Shown here: positions 1 to 6,361 of the stretch, in pieces
Layout: every line of letters begins with the position of its first letter
Position numbering within the stretch: the stretch's first letter is position 1
Assembly: GCA_964532175.1 (NCBI GenBank)
Contig: CAZHGP010000030.1
Coordinates: 1-16,347, forward strand
Source: JAVZCJ01 sp964532175
Lineage (GTDB): Archaea; Thermoproteota; Nitrososphaeria_A; Caldarchaeales; JAVZCJ01
Direction: 5' to 3'
DNA: 16,347 nucleotides
Made by a program: the position numbers and the translations under genes
The notes under the pieces: model-generated
Databases searched by the model: none
The model's input: the letters and a program-made list of their open reading frames with translations, nothing else
Told to the model about the DNA's origin: nothing

Positions 1-482
1 AAAGCTTTTTTATTAATATATATTGGTGTGCCAAGTCTTGTTTTTCCAAGATATTTCAAATTTTTATAATCCCTAAAATCATGATAAAGAATTGAATATT
101 CTTTATATATTTTTTCGCCAATTTTTCTTATTGCTTCTTCTATTGTTGGTTTTCTATGTGTACCTAATGCAAACATAATTTCAATATTTTCTTTTCTTAC
201 ACCTTTATTTTTGATTTCATTAATTAAAAATGGAAGGATTTTATATGCAGGAGTAAGTCTTGTATAATCATCTACTAATATAACTATTTTAGAGTTTGAA
301 TTTATTATATCATTTAAATTTTTAATACCTATTGGTTTTATCAATTTTTCTTTAATTGCATATTTTATATTATCAATACTTTTAAATTCTTCAATTTTTG
401 CTTCATAAAAATCAATTCCTTTAGGTAAATCAATTTCCATCCATTCATATCCATATTTAATCTTAATTCTATTATTTCTCAA
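1..482 (-). CDS. larA: LarA-type nickel-dependent racemase, DUF2088 domain (partial, N-terminal part)
   Basis: The gene runs off the left edge; 160 codons are visible. Read on the minus strand it gives the DUF2088/LarA N-terminal domain: KYG near residues 9-11, VDDYTRLTP at 70-78, ALGTHR at 105-110 and YHD at 133-135. LarA enzymes racemise lactate or other 2-hydroxyacids using a nickel-pincer cofactor covalently held by a lysine; the DDxTR and GTHR segments carry residues that contact substrate or metal in characterised LarA, while the lysine attachment region lies outside the window. I chose TTG at 482 because an in-frame TAG occurs 12 nt further upstream, and a later ATG (440) would cut off the conserved KYG strand. 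It is transcribed divergently from the corrinoid operon across 86 bp. Substrate unknown; many LarA homologues do not act on lactate. No lar maturation genes are visible. Confidence 0.82.
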   Translation of the reverse strand, partial: MRNNRIKIKYGYEWMEIDLPKGIDFYEAKIEEFKSIDNIKYAIKEKLIKPIGIKNLNDIINSNSKIVILVDDYTRLTPAYKILPFLINEIKNKGVRKENIEIMFALGTHRKPTIEEAIRKIGEKIYKEYSILYHDFRDYKNLKYLGKTRLGTPIYINKKA

Positions 483-520
483 TTCTAATCCCTATATTTT
501 CTAATTCTTAAAATTAAAAA

Positions 521-533
521 TTAAATATAAATT
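521..533 (+). promoter_or_regulatory. Putative TATA box of the corrinoid methyltransferase operon
   Basis: The AT-only stretch TTAAATATAAATT lies 36-48 nt before the ATG at 569 and is preceded by an A-rich BRE-like run. This spacing fits an archaeal promoter with a leader of roughly 10-20 nt that carries a Shine-Dalgarno site. In so AT-rich a background the call is only suggestive. Confidence 0.4.
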
Positions 534-557
534 ATTTTTCAAAATATTCTAATAAAT

Positions 558-564
558 AAGGTGA
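558..564 (+). promoter_or_regulatory. Shine-Dalgarno site of the corrinoid protein gene
   Basis: AAGGTGA ends 4 nt before ATG 569 and matches the GGTGA core complementary to the archaeal 16S rRNA 3' end. The same AGGTGA box precedes the UroD-fold methyltransferase gene at 4833-4838, whereas many neighbouring genes lack any such box. Confidence 0.6.
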
Positions 565-568
565 AAAA

Positions 569-1231
569 ATGTCTAATTCAATTTTATTAAATAAAATTGT
601 TAAATCAATTATAGATTTAAATGATAAAGAAGTTAAAGAACTTGTAGAAGAAGCAATAAAAAATGGTATAAGTCCTATTAAAATTATCGAAGATGGTTTA
701 TCAAAAGGTTTAAGGGAAGTTGGTTTACTTTATGAAAAAGGAGAATATTTTATACCACATTTAATGATTGCTGCAGAAATTTTTAAAGAAAATATAGAAA
801 GATTAAAACCCCTTTTAAGTATTGAAGAGAAAAAAGATAAAAAGCTTGGAAAAATTCTAATAGGAACAGTTAAAGGAGATTTGCATGACCTTGGAAAAAA
901 TCTTGTTGCAATAATGCTTTCAATTAATGGTTTTGAAGTAATAGATTTAGGTAAAGATGTTCCAACTGAATTATTTATTGAAAAAATAAAAGAATATAAT
1001 CCAGATGTTATTGGATTAAGTGCTTTAATGTCAACAACTATGTATGAACAAAAAAATATTATTAAAGCATTAGAAAATTCAGGTTTAAGAAATAAAGTTA
1101 AAGTAATTGTTGGTGGAGCACCAGTAACTAAAGAATGGGCTGAAGAAATTGGTGCAGATGGCTATGCTGAAAATGCAATAGAAGCTGTTAAAATTATAAA
1201 AAATTTATTAAAGAAAAATGATGAAAAATGA
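569..1231 (+). CDS. Methyltransferase corrinoid (cobalamin-binding) protein, MttC/MtbC type
   Basis: A 220-aa corrinoid carrier that shuttles a methyl group between two methyltransferases. Residues about 5-85 form the helical cap domain of this family. Residues about 94-215 are the B12-binding Rossmann-like domain: GDLHDLGKN at 103-111 contains the D-x-H-x-x-G signature (D104, H106, G109), with His106 as expected lower axial cobalt ligand, followed by SAL at 151-153 and VGGAPVT at 181-187, which line the nucleotide tail. Length is typical of MtbC/MttC/MtaC proteins. The ATG follows an AAGGTGA ribosome site. Its stop overlaps the next start by 4 nt (ATGA), so it is translationally coupled to the MttB-family gene and is almost certainly its dedicated partner. 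Cytoplasmic. Family identity is secure; the methyl donor is not. Confidence 0.93.
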   Translation: MSNSILLNKIVKSIIDLNDKEVKELVEEAIKNGISPIKIIEDGLSKGLREVGLLYEKGEYFIPHLMIAAEIFKENIERLKPLLSIEEKKDKKLGKILIGTVKGDLHDLGKNLVAIMLSINGFEVIDLGKDVPTELFIEKIKEYNPDVIGLSALMSTTMYEQKNIIKALENSGLRNKVKVIVGGAPVTKEWAEEIGADGYAENAIEAVKIIKNLLKKNDEK

Positions 1232-2682
1232 ATAAGTTCGATTTTTCAAATATTAAAAGTAAGTTTCAATTGTTAACAAAAGAAGATATTGAAAAAATCC
1301 ATTCTTCAGCTATTAGAATATTAGAAAAAATTGGGATAATGTTTGATAATAAAGAGGCTTTAAAAATATTTAATGAAAATGGTTTTGAAGTTAATTTAGA
1401 GAAAAAAATTGTTAAAATAAATGAAGAAGCTATTAAAGAAGCTATAATAAAAGCACCATCAAGAATAATTATTTATGATAGAAATGGAAAAGAGACTCTT
1501 TTTCTTGAAGAAAATAATGTATATTATAATCCTGGATCAGCTGCAATTAATATTCTTGATATTGAAACAAACAATATTAGAAAACCTACTTCAAAAGATT
1601 TGGAAAAATTTTCAATAATTGTTGATTCATTACCATATATTCATGCTCAAAGTACTGCATTAATTGTTTCAGATGTTCCAGAAATTATTTCTGATAGATA
1701 TAGACTCTACATAATTTTAAAAAATGCTATTAAACCAATTATCACAGGAGCTTTCACAATTGATGGATTGCATGATATGGTTAAAATGCTTAAAGTTGTT
1801 ACAAATAATGAATTATCTAAAAAACCAAATGCAATATTTGATGTTTGTCCTTCCCCTCCATTAATGTGGAGTGAAATAACTTCTCAGAATCTAATAGATT
1901 GTGCAAAATACATGGTTCCAGCAGAAATAGTTCCTATGCCATTATCAGGAGCTACAGCTCCAGTTACTTTAGCTGGAACAATTGTTCAACATACTGTTGA
2001 AGCTTTAAGTGGAATAGTTCTATCTCAAATAGTTAATCCTGGAGCACCAATAATTTATGGTGGATCGCCAGCAATATTTGAAATGAGATATGGAACAACT
2101 CCAATGGGTGCTATTGAAACAATTATGATAGATTGTTCTTATGTTTTGATTGGAAAATATTATGGTTTACCAACACATTCTTATCTTGGTTTAAGTGATT
2201 CAAAAATTGTTGATATTCAAGCAGGATTTGAATCTTCTATTGGAATAATTTTAGGAACTTTAACTGGAATAAATGTAATCTCTGGACCTGGAATGATTGA
2301 TTTTGAAAGTTGTCAAAGTATGGAAAAACTTGTAATAGATAATGAAATATGTGGAATGGCTTTAAGATTAATAAAAGGTATAAACGTTACAGAAGATTCT
2401 CTTGCTATAGAATTAATAGAAAAAATAGGTCCCGGTGGGCATTTTTTAACTTCTAAACATACTATTGAATGGTTAAAAAGAGAATTTTTCATTCCTTCAG
2501 AGATAATCGATAGATTTGAAAGAAAAACTTGGATTGAAAAAAATCATAAAAATTGTATTCAAAGAGCAAAAGAAATTGTAGAAAAAATATTAAAAGAAAA
2601 TGAGCCTAAAAAGCTTGAAAAAGAAAAAGAAAAAGCTTTAGATGAAATTATAAATAATTCTTTCAAAAAATATGGTTTTTAA
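1228..2682 (+). CDS. MttB-family (COG5598) amine:corrinoid methyltransferase, non-pyrrolysine member
   Basis: 484 aa, a full-length TIM-barrel trimethylamine methyltransferase family protein that transfers a methyl group from an amine to Co(I) of the corrinoid protein encoded just upstream. Family landmarks: helix with HSSAIRILEKIGI (25-37), GATAPVTLAG (241-250), NPGAPIIYGG (270-279), SDSK...DIQAG (323-333), GPGMIDFESCQSMEKLV (353-369) and DNEI (371-374). True MttB reads an in-frame UAG as pyrrolysine; this gene has no in-frame TAG over its whole length, so it belongs with the non-Pyl homologues, of which characterised members (MtgB, MtpB, MtcB, MtyB) demethylate glycine betaine, proline betaine, carnitine or butyrobetaine. 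Substrate cannot be read from sequence. Its start overlaps the corrinoid gene stop. The C-terminal 30 residues are Lys/Glu-rich. Family very sure, substrate open. Confidence 0.93.
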   Translation: MNKFDFSNIKSKFQLLTKEDIEKIHSSAIRILEKIGIMFDNKEALKIFNENGFEVNLEKKIVKINEEAIKEAIIKAPSRIIIYDRNGKETLFLEENNVYYNPGSAAINILDIETNNIRKPTSKDLEKFSIIVDSLPYIHAQSTALIVSDVPEIISDRYRLYIILKNAIKPIITGAFTIDGLHDMVKMLKVVTNNELSKKPNAIFDVCPSPPLMWSEITSQNLIDCAKYMVPAEIVPMPLSGATAPVTLAGTIVQHTVEALSGIVLSQIVNPGAPIIYGGSPAIFEMRYGTTPMGAIETIMIDCSYVLIGKYYGLPTHSYLGLSDSKIVDIQAGFESSIGIILGTLTGINVISGPGMIDFESCQSMEKLVIDNEICGMALRLIKGINVTEDSLAIELIEKIGPGGHFLTSKHTIEWLKREFFIPSEIIDRFERKTWIEKNHKNCIQRAKEIVEKILKENEPKKLEKEKEKALDEIINNSFKKYGF

Positions 2683-2704
2683 AAACATTAAAAAAAATGT
2701 TTTT
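2681..2704 (+). terminator. Weak hairpin at the end of the MttB operon
   Basis: AAAAACATT (2681-2689) and AATGTTTTT (2696-2704) form a perfect 9-bp stem around a 6-A loop, starting within the stop codon of the MttB-family gene. Only one G-C pair is present, so it is thermodynamically weak. The closing T-run could support archaeal T-tract termination. Possible but not strong. Confidence 0.35.
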
Positions 2705-2715
2705 AGATAATAAAA

Positions 2716-2726
2716 CTTTAATATTT
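2716..2726 (+). promoter_or_regulatory. TATA-like box of the nitroreductase gene (leaderless)
   Basis: The AT-only stretch CTTTAATATTT is centred about 26 nt before the ATG at 2747, the expected spacing if transcription starts at the start codon. No GGTGA or GGAG is present between them, supporting a leaderless mRNA and a transcription unit separate from the methyltransferase operon. Confidence 0.4.
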
Positions 2727-2746
2727 CAAAATATATTAATAAATGC

Positions 2747-3274
2747 ATGGAAGTATTTGAAGCAATTCAAAAAAGATATTCATGTAGGAAATATTTAGAA
2801 AAAGATATCCCAAAAGATTTAATTTTAAAAATTTTAGAAGCTGCTCGCTTAGCACCTTCTGCAGGAAATATTCAACCATGGTTCTTTATAATTGTGAATG
2901 ATAAAGAGAAAAAAGAAATAATTGCTAAAAGTGGAAGATGGGCTAGTTTTATAGAAAAAGCACCAATTGTAATAGTTGGTTGTGGAAATAAAGAAGCATC
3001 TCCTAAATGGTATAAAGTTGATGTTTCTATAGCAATGGAGCATATGGTTTTAGAAGCAACTGAACTTGGTTTAGGAACTTGCTGGGTTGGAAGTTTTGAT
3101 GAGAAAAAAGTTAAAGAAATTTTAAAAATTCCTGAAAAATATGAAGTAATTGCACTTTTAGCAATTGGATATCCTGCTGAAAAAATAGATATTATGGGAA
3201 AAATGCTCCACTTAATTAAACCTAGAAAGAAAATTGAAGAAATTTTTAGTTTTAATGAATATGAAGAAAAATAG
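2747..3274 (+). CDS. Nitroreductase family FMN-dependent oxidoreductase
   Basis: 175 aa, the short single-domain nitroreductase fold. FMN-binding landmarks are the N-terminal RYSCRKY (10-16), APSAGNIQPW (36-45) and GLGTCWVGSFDEKKV (108-122), followed by IALLAIGYP (135-143). Such proteins are homodimers that bind FMN and use NAD(P)H or another reductant; substrates in the family range from quinones and nitro compounds to flavin handling or reductive dehalogenation, so the physiological substrate is unknown. It lies 64 bp after the MttB-family gene on the same strand but appears to have its own promoter and no ribosome site. The stop codon is TAG, showing that amber serves as an ordinary stop next to the methyltransferase. 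A role in reducing the corrinoid system is conceivable but unsupported. Cytoplasmic. Confidence 0.88.
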   Translation: MEVFEAIQKRYSCRKYLEKDIPKDLILKILEAARLAPSAGNIQPWFFIIVNDKEKKEIIAKSGRWASFIEKAPIVIVGCGNKEASPKWYKVDVSIAMEHMVLEATELGLGTCWVGSFDEKKVKEILKIPEKYEVIALLAIGYPAEKIDIMGKMLHLIKPRKKIEEIFSFNEYEEK

Positions 3275-3329
3275 AAATTTTTATATTTTTGAATTTATTT
3301 ATTATATGATGAATGATAAATGATGAATT

Positions 3330-3518
3330 ATGGTTAAAAAGAAAGTTTCTAAAAAGAAGAAAGTTAAGAAAAAATTAGAATCTGAAAATTCTGATTTAAA
3401 AACAAAATTAAAAGATCTTAAAGAAAAATTAAATGAAAAAGATAAAGAAATTGAAAATTTAAAAAATAAAATTAAAGAATTAGAAAGTAAAATTGCAACT
3501 CATCAAATAACTCCTTAA
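3330..3518 (+). CDS. Small Lys-rich coiled-coil protein
   Basis: 62 aa, unrecognised. Residues 2-15 are almost entirely Lys, Val and Ser, a strongly basic tail that could bind nucleic acid or polyphosphate. Residues 16-56 are a continuous heptad-like helix with Leu at regular spacing (LESENSDLKTKL, LKDLKEKLNEKDKEIENL), predicting a parallel coiled-coil dimer or trimer. The C-terminus is short and polar. GATGA just upstream (3321-3325) is a weak ribosome site. The stop codon lies inside a 14-bp palindrome followed by a T-tract. Being so low in complexity it could be a chance frame, but coding sense, position between expressed genes and a well-formed terminator argue for a real gene. Confidence 0.55.
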   Translation: MVKKKVSKKKKVKKKLESENSDLKTKLKDLKEKLNEKDKEIENLKNKIKELESKIATHQITP

Positions 3519-3554
3519 TAAACTTTTAAAAAAGTTTATTAAGCTAGATTTTTT
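3514..3554 (+). terminator. Perfect 14-bp palindrome plus T-tract: terminator, possibly also the next gene's promoter
   Basis: CTTAATAAACTTTT (3514-3527) and its exact reverse complement AAAAGTTTATTAAG (3530-3543) are separated by only AA, then a six-T run occurs at 3549-3554. This is the shape of a strong terminator for the 62-aa gene, whose stop codon it contains. The right arm TTTATTAA is centred about 27 nt ahead of the ATG at 3566, so the same DNA may also act as the TATA box or operator of the next gene. The length of the perfect stem is unusual here. Confidence 0.6.
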
Positions 3555-3565
3555 AGTTAAAAACA

Positions 3566-4132
3566 ATGGGATCAATAGAACCTTTTGTTTTATATGTTAG
3601 CAAACGTTTCCTTGATAAAGCTTCTAAAAGCTTTAGCTTAGGTTTCCTTGTAAGAAAACCTTTATTGGAAATTTTCAAGAAAATGGGTTTAAAATTTAAA
3701 GAGCTTGAAAGGGATGAAGCAAAAGAGGCCCTTTCTCAAATTGCTGAAACTAAAGGCATACCAATAACTATAGGTCAACTTGTTAAGACTTTAGCCTTAG
3801 CTTTCTTTGTGCCAACAGGAATATTCCTTGCTACAATTAAAAAGGTATTCTATCGATCAGGAATCGACATAAGTGATAGTATTATATTAGAGTTCCTAGC
3901 AGAAATTCCAAGAGCTTTTAGACCATCTTTAATTTATGATATCTGGCTTATAGTGCCAAAAACTGCAGAAGGTAGCGAAAATGCAAAACGAATAATTAAG
4001 GAAATTGTAGATAAAGTTGCAGTTCCACCATTAACTGAAGAAGAATGGGAAGATCTTAAACCAATTAGAGAAAAGCTTGCTGGTAGATTAGAAATAAAAG
4101 GTATCTTAGAAAATCTTTGGAAATCCCTATAG
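3566..4132 (+). CDS. Unrecognised 188-aa protein with one hydrophobic segment
   Basis: I do not recognise a family. The N-terminus (1-60) is amphipathic and basic, with KRFLDKASKSFSLGFL and a KELERDEAKEAL helix. Residues 72-92 (around LALAFFVPTGIFLATIKK) are hydrophobic enough for a single membrane segment or a buried helix. The rest is helical and charged: RAFRPSLIYDIW at 116-127, then a Glu/Trp-rich C-terminus (LTEEEWEDLKPIREK). Base composition is visibly less AT-rich than the methyltransferase genes: one line inside it (3721-3780) is 37% G+C by hand count against 20% for 1381-1440. Its downstream side is the long non-coding stretch with tnpB debris. No ribosome site; a TATA-like element sits inside the upstream palindrome. 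Real gene likely, function unknown. Confidence 0.65.
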   Translation: MGSIEPFVLYVSKRFLDKASKSFSLGFLVRKPLLEIFKKMGLKFKELERDEAKEALSQIAETKGIPITIGQLVKTLALAFFVPTGIFLATIKKVFYRSGIDISDSIILEFLAEIPRAFRPSLIYDIWLIVPKTAEGSENAKRIIKEIVDKVAVPPLTEEEWEDLKPIREKLAGRLEIKGILENLWKSL

Positions 4133-4400
4133 AACAAATAAATCTTCTATTAGTTAGTTAATAATAAAAAATAAGAGACATATATTTCTTAATCTAAAGT
4201 ATTATTTAACTCAAGAAGCTAAGGTAGCAAAAAAGCGAGCATTATTAAGTTAAAAATTATATTAAAAAGGGATATTAAAGCTTAATGAAATAATCCTATA
4301 AAGTGACTCAATTTACTTATTTAGTTATTGCTCTATTGTTACTTAAAGTTTCTTAATCCTTATTATAACTTTACATTTGAATATTTATTCTTCTTGCTTT
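4133..4400. other. Non-coding stretch with no recognisable gene
   Basis: All frames are broken by frequent stop codons and I see no tRNA-like or structured RNA element. Given the tnpB debris directly after it, it may be the unrecognisable upstream part of the same decayed insertion, but I cannot identify TnpB motifs here. Confidence 0.4.
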
Positions 4401-4678
4401 ATTAATTGGAATAGAATAAAAACAATTTATACAGATCCTTACAATACTCCAAAGAAATGTCCAAAATGCAATAATGAACTTAAAGAATACGATGGAAATC
4501 TCCATTATTTAGAAATGTAAGCGATTGTGTATTTAAAGATGATAAAGATCATATTGCAATTGCTAATATTACTAAGAAATTCAAAAATCTCATTTTAAAT
4601 CCTAAAGGGTCTGGAAGAAGAAAGCCTAGAAACTTAACCCAAAACCTTCCTTTAAGCACAATATACGCAATGATATGA
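4401..4678 (+). pseudogene. tnpB: 3' remnant of an IS200/IS605-type tnpB (zinc-finger end), frameshifted
   Basis: One frame from 4401 reads TIYTDPYNTPKKCPKCNN and continues to GNLHYLE before a stop at 4518. It matches the TnpB zinc-ribbon start (DPxxTSxxCPxCG). A second frame from about 4520 continues as SDCVFKDDKDHIAIANI, the TnpB finger end and RuvC III-like segment (CxxCGF..DRDxxAxxNI), then stops at TGA 4676. The reading GAA-A-TGT-A-AGC-GAT-TGT shows two extra A bases; removing both restores ECSDC and joins the two frames, recreating the second CxxC. Further in-frame stops follow (4697-4699 and later), with weak similarity perhaps to about 4750. The N-terminal and main RuvC parts are not recognisable, and no TnpA is present. 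A dead, decaying element, or less likely one broken by sequencing errors. Confidence 0.72.
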
Positions 4679-4832
4679 GCATTCGAAGGATACTAGGCGA
4701 ACGAAGCTATGATGAATAAATCAATAGCATTGGAAGGAAGAAGCTAGAGTTTAGAGATGAGTTCATATTAAAAACATTTATCTTTAATAAAAAAGCTTAA
4801 AAGAATAAAAGATATTAAATTAATTAAATACT

Positions 4833-4838
4833 AGGTGA
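4833..4838 (+). promoter_or_regulatory. Shine-Dalgarno site that decides the UroD-fold gene start
   Basis: AGGTGA lies 5 nt before TTG 4844 and physically includes the alternative GTG codon (4835). A GTG start would have no ribosome site upstream, so TTG 4844 is favoured. An AT-rich TATA-like run (4814-4825) lies about 20-30 nt before it. Confidence 0.55.
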
Positions 4839-4843
4839 ATATT

Positions 4844-5875
4844 TTGAAGCCTATTGAAAGATTAATAACTGCAATCAATTTATCGATTCCAGATAGAGTT
4901 CCAGTTGTCCCTCAATTAACTTATGCAGCCTCAAGAATAACTGGAATTAAATTTATTGATGGAATAAAAAGTTCAGAAAAAATGGCTAAAGCAATTTTAG
5001 AAGCATATAGATTTTATGAATATGATGGTATTTATGTTGGATGGGAATCTAGTTTTAATCTTGTTGCTGAAGCAATGGGTTGCAAATTAAAATTTTTTGA
5101 AGATTCTCCTCCAACAGTAATAGAAAATATTGTTAAAAATGAGGAAGATTTGGATAAAGTTAAAATTCCAGATCCATATAAAGATGGTAGATTGCCATTA
5201 AATTTAGATGCTTTAAAAATTGTTAAATCAAAAATAGGAGATGAAACATTAATATTTAGTTATGTTCCTAGCCCATTTACTCTTTCAAGTCTTCTTATGG
5301 GATTAAATTCTTTCTTAATTAATATTATTAAAAAACCTAGACTAATACATGAGTTAAATAAAATTTGCTTAGAAGCATGTAAAGCATTTACAGAAGCAAA
5401 AATAGAATGTGGTGCTAATGTTATTACAATTTCTGATCCTATAGCTTCTATAAGTGTGATTTCTCCAGAAATGTTTAAAAATTTTTCTAAACCATATTTA
5501 TTAGATATTTTACTATATATAAAAAAGAAAAAGGCCATTCCATCATTACATATATGTGGAGAAACAACCCCGATACTTGAACAATTCTTAGAAATGAATA
5601 TAAAAATAGTTGAATTAGATAGTAAAGTAGATCTTTCTATAGCAAAAAATAAAATTGGTAAAAAAATATGTATTATGGGGAATATTGATACATCTCTTCT
5701 TCGTTCTGGAAAAATTGAGGAAATAGAAATAGAAGTGAAAAAATGTATTGAAAAAGCTGCGATAAATGGAGGATATATTCTTAGTTCTGGATGTGAAGTG
5801 CCAATTGATACACCAATTGAAAATATTAAAGCTTTAGTTTCTGCTTCTAAAAAATACGGATCATATAATCTATAA
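4844..5875 (+). CDS. UroD-fold methylcobamide methyltransferase, MtaA/MtbA/CmuA type
   Basis: 343 aa, uroporphyrinogen decarboxylase fold. It starts with the family pattern PIERLITAINLSIPDRVPV and ends with the zinc-binding H-x-C...C motif of the methyltransferase branch: LHICGE (His236, Cys238) and SSGCEVP (Cys317), counting from TTG 4844. In MtaA/MtbA this zinc activates coenzyme M thiol to accept methyl from methyl-corrinoid protein; in other members the acceptor is different (for example a pterin). True UroD lacks this motif set, so heme synthesis is unlikely. It is the natural third component of the corrinoid/MttB pair at 569-2682, although about 2.1 kb of unrelated genes and decayed mobile DNA separate them; the shared AGGTGA ribosome box hints at coordinated expression. 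Start is TTG by its ribosome site, GTG 4835 is the alternative. It converges with the next gene, 3 bp between stops. Acceptor unknown. Confidence 0.88.
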   Translation: MKPIERLITAINLSIPDRVPVVPQLTYAASRITGIKFIDGIKSSEKMAKAILEAYRFYEYDGIYVGWESSFNLVAEAMGCKLKFFEDSPPTVIENIVKNEEDLDKVKIPDPYKDGRLPLNLDALKIVKSKIGDETLIFSYVPSPFTLSSLLMGLNSFLINIIKKPRLIHELNKICLEACKAFTEAKIECGANVITISDPIASISVISPEMFKNFSKPYLLDILLYIKKKKAIPSLHICGETTPILEQFLEMNIKIVELDSKVDLSIAKNKIGKKICIMGNIDTSLLRSGKIEEIEIEVKKCIEKAAINGGYILSSGCEVPIDTPIENIKALVSASKKYGSYNL

Positions 5876-5878
5876 AAA

Positions 5879-6313
5879 TTATTTTTCAGTACTAAATTTT
5901 ACAATATACAAAGATAATAAATTATTTGTATATTCAACAATTTTTAATAATTCTTCAATAAATTGATTAAAAATAGGATCGAATATTTCATTTGGTTCAA
6001 TTCTAAATCTTTCATTTTCTTTTAAATATATGTTACTAATCTCTTTTAATAGTTTATAAAAAATTTTTACTCTAGCTAAATCTTTTTTTATCATTTCAAT
6101 TTCCCATTCTTGAGATAAACTACTTACTTTTTCTAATGCATTGTATATTTTTTCATCAATATTATTTTCATTAAATTCTATTTTTAATGTATTTAGAAAA
6201 GTTTCTAATGACGCTTTCATACTTAAAAAAGCATTGTATAATGATAAAGAATAATTTCTCTGTTTAAATAGATTTTTTGCTTCATCCAATTTAGATCTTG
6301 CTTCTTCAAGCAT
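5879..6313 (-). CDS. Small all-helical protein, HEPN/PaREP1-like
   Basis: 144 aa, apparently all alpha-helical. The N-terminus (EEARSKLDEAKNLFKQRNY, then SLYNAFLSMKASLETFLNTL) has the shape of HEPN-type or archaeal PaREP1 proteins: an amphipathic helix, a short turn with basic/polar residues, then a second helix with small-residue spacing. The R-x4-6-H ribonuclease motif of catalytic HEPN proteins is not found (the only late Arg context is ERFRIEP), and no nucleotidyltransferase partner is adjacent, so a HEPN-MNT toxin pair is not supported. A TATA-like TTTATATATTT at 6337-6347 centred 29 nt before the ATG and no ribosome site suggest a leaderless transcript. Similarity is by pattern only; function unknown. 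Confidence 0.6.
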   Translation of the reverse strand: MLEEARSKLDEAKNLFKQRNYSLSLYNAFLSMKASLETFLNTLKIEFNENNIDEKIYNALEKVSSLSQEWEIEMIKKDLARVKIFYKLLKEISNIYLKENERFRIEPNEIFDPIFNQFIEELLKIVEYTNNLLSLYIVKFSTEK

Positions 6314-6336
6314 TTTTTAATCATTTAATTAATGTT

Positions 6337-6347
6337 TTTATATATTT
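6337..6347 (-). promoter_or_regulatory. TATA-like box of the 144-aa helical gene
   Basis: On the minus strand AAATATATAAA is centred about 29 nt before the ATG at 6313, in the 48-bp gap behind the flavin reductase-like gene. No ribosome site follows, so a leaderless or very short-leader mRNA is likely. Confidence 0.45.
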
Positions 6348-6361
6348 AACTATTTTTGAAT

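Noticed and set aside
1228..2682. Pyrrolysine-containing MttB with an in-frame amber codon
   Set aside because: The frame is open for 484 codons without TAG, and TAG acts as a normal stop in the next gene, so no pyrrolysine reading is needed.
2849..3043. Antisense frame across the nitroreductase gene (64 codons)
   Set aside because: It is fully opposite a well-supported gene, has Phe/Asn/Tyr-heavy composition from the complement of A-rich codons, and shows no motif. Similar antisense frames opposite ilvD, the exported coiled coil, the flavin reductase-like gene and the UroD-fold gene were dismissed for the same reason.
3566..4132. LETM1-like membrane protein
   Set aside because: A loose FFVPxG resemblance only; the conserved LETM1 blocks are not visible, so no name was given.
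4133..4400. Structured RNA or tRNA in the long gap
   Set aside because: I found no G+C-rich stem set or tRNA-like arms; the DNA is AT-rich and stop-filled, and tnpB debris follows directly.
4779..4814. Imperfect inverted repeat TATCTTT/AAAGATA as an insertion sequence end
   Set aside because: Seven-bp arms with a 22-nt gap are expected by chance in DNA this AT-rich, and no matching left end was found.
5879..6313. HEPN-MNT toxin-antitoxin pair
   Set aside because: The HEPN-like helix pattern lacks the RxxxxH active motif, and the neighbours are a flavin reductase-like and a methyltransferase gene, not a nucleotidyltransferase.
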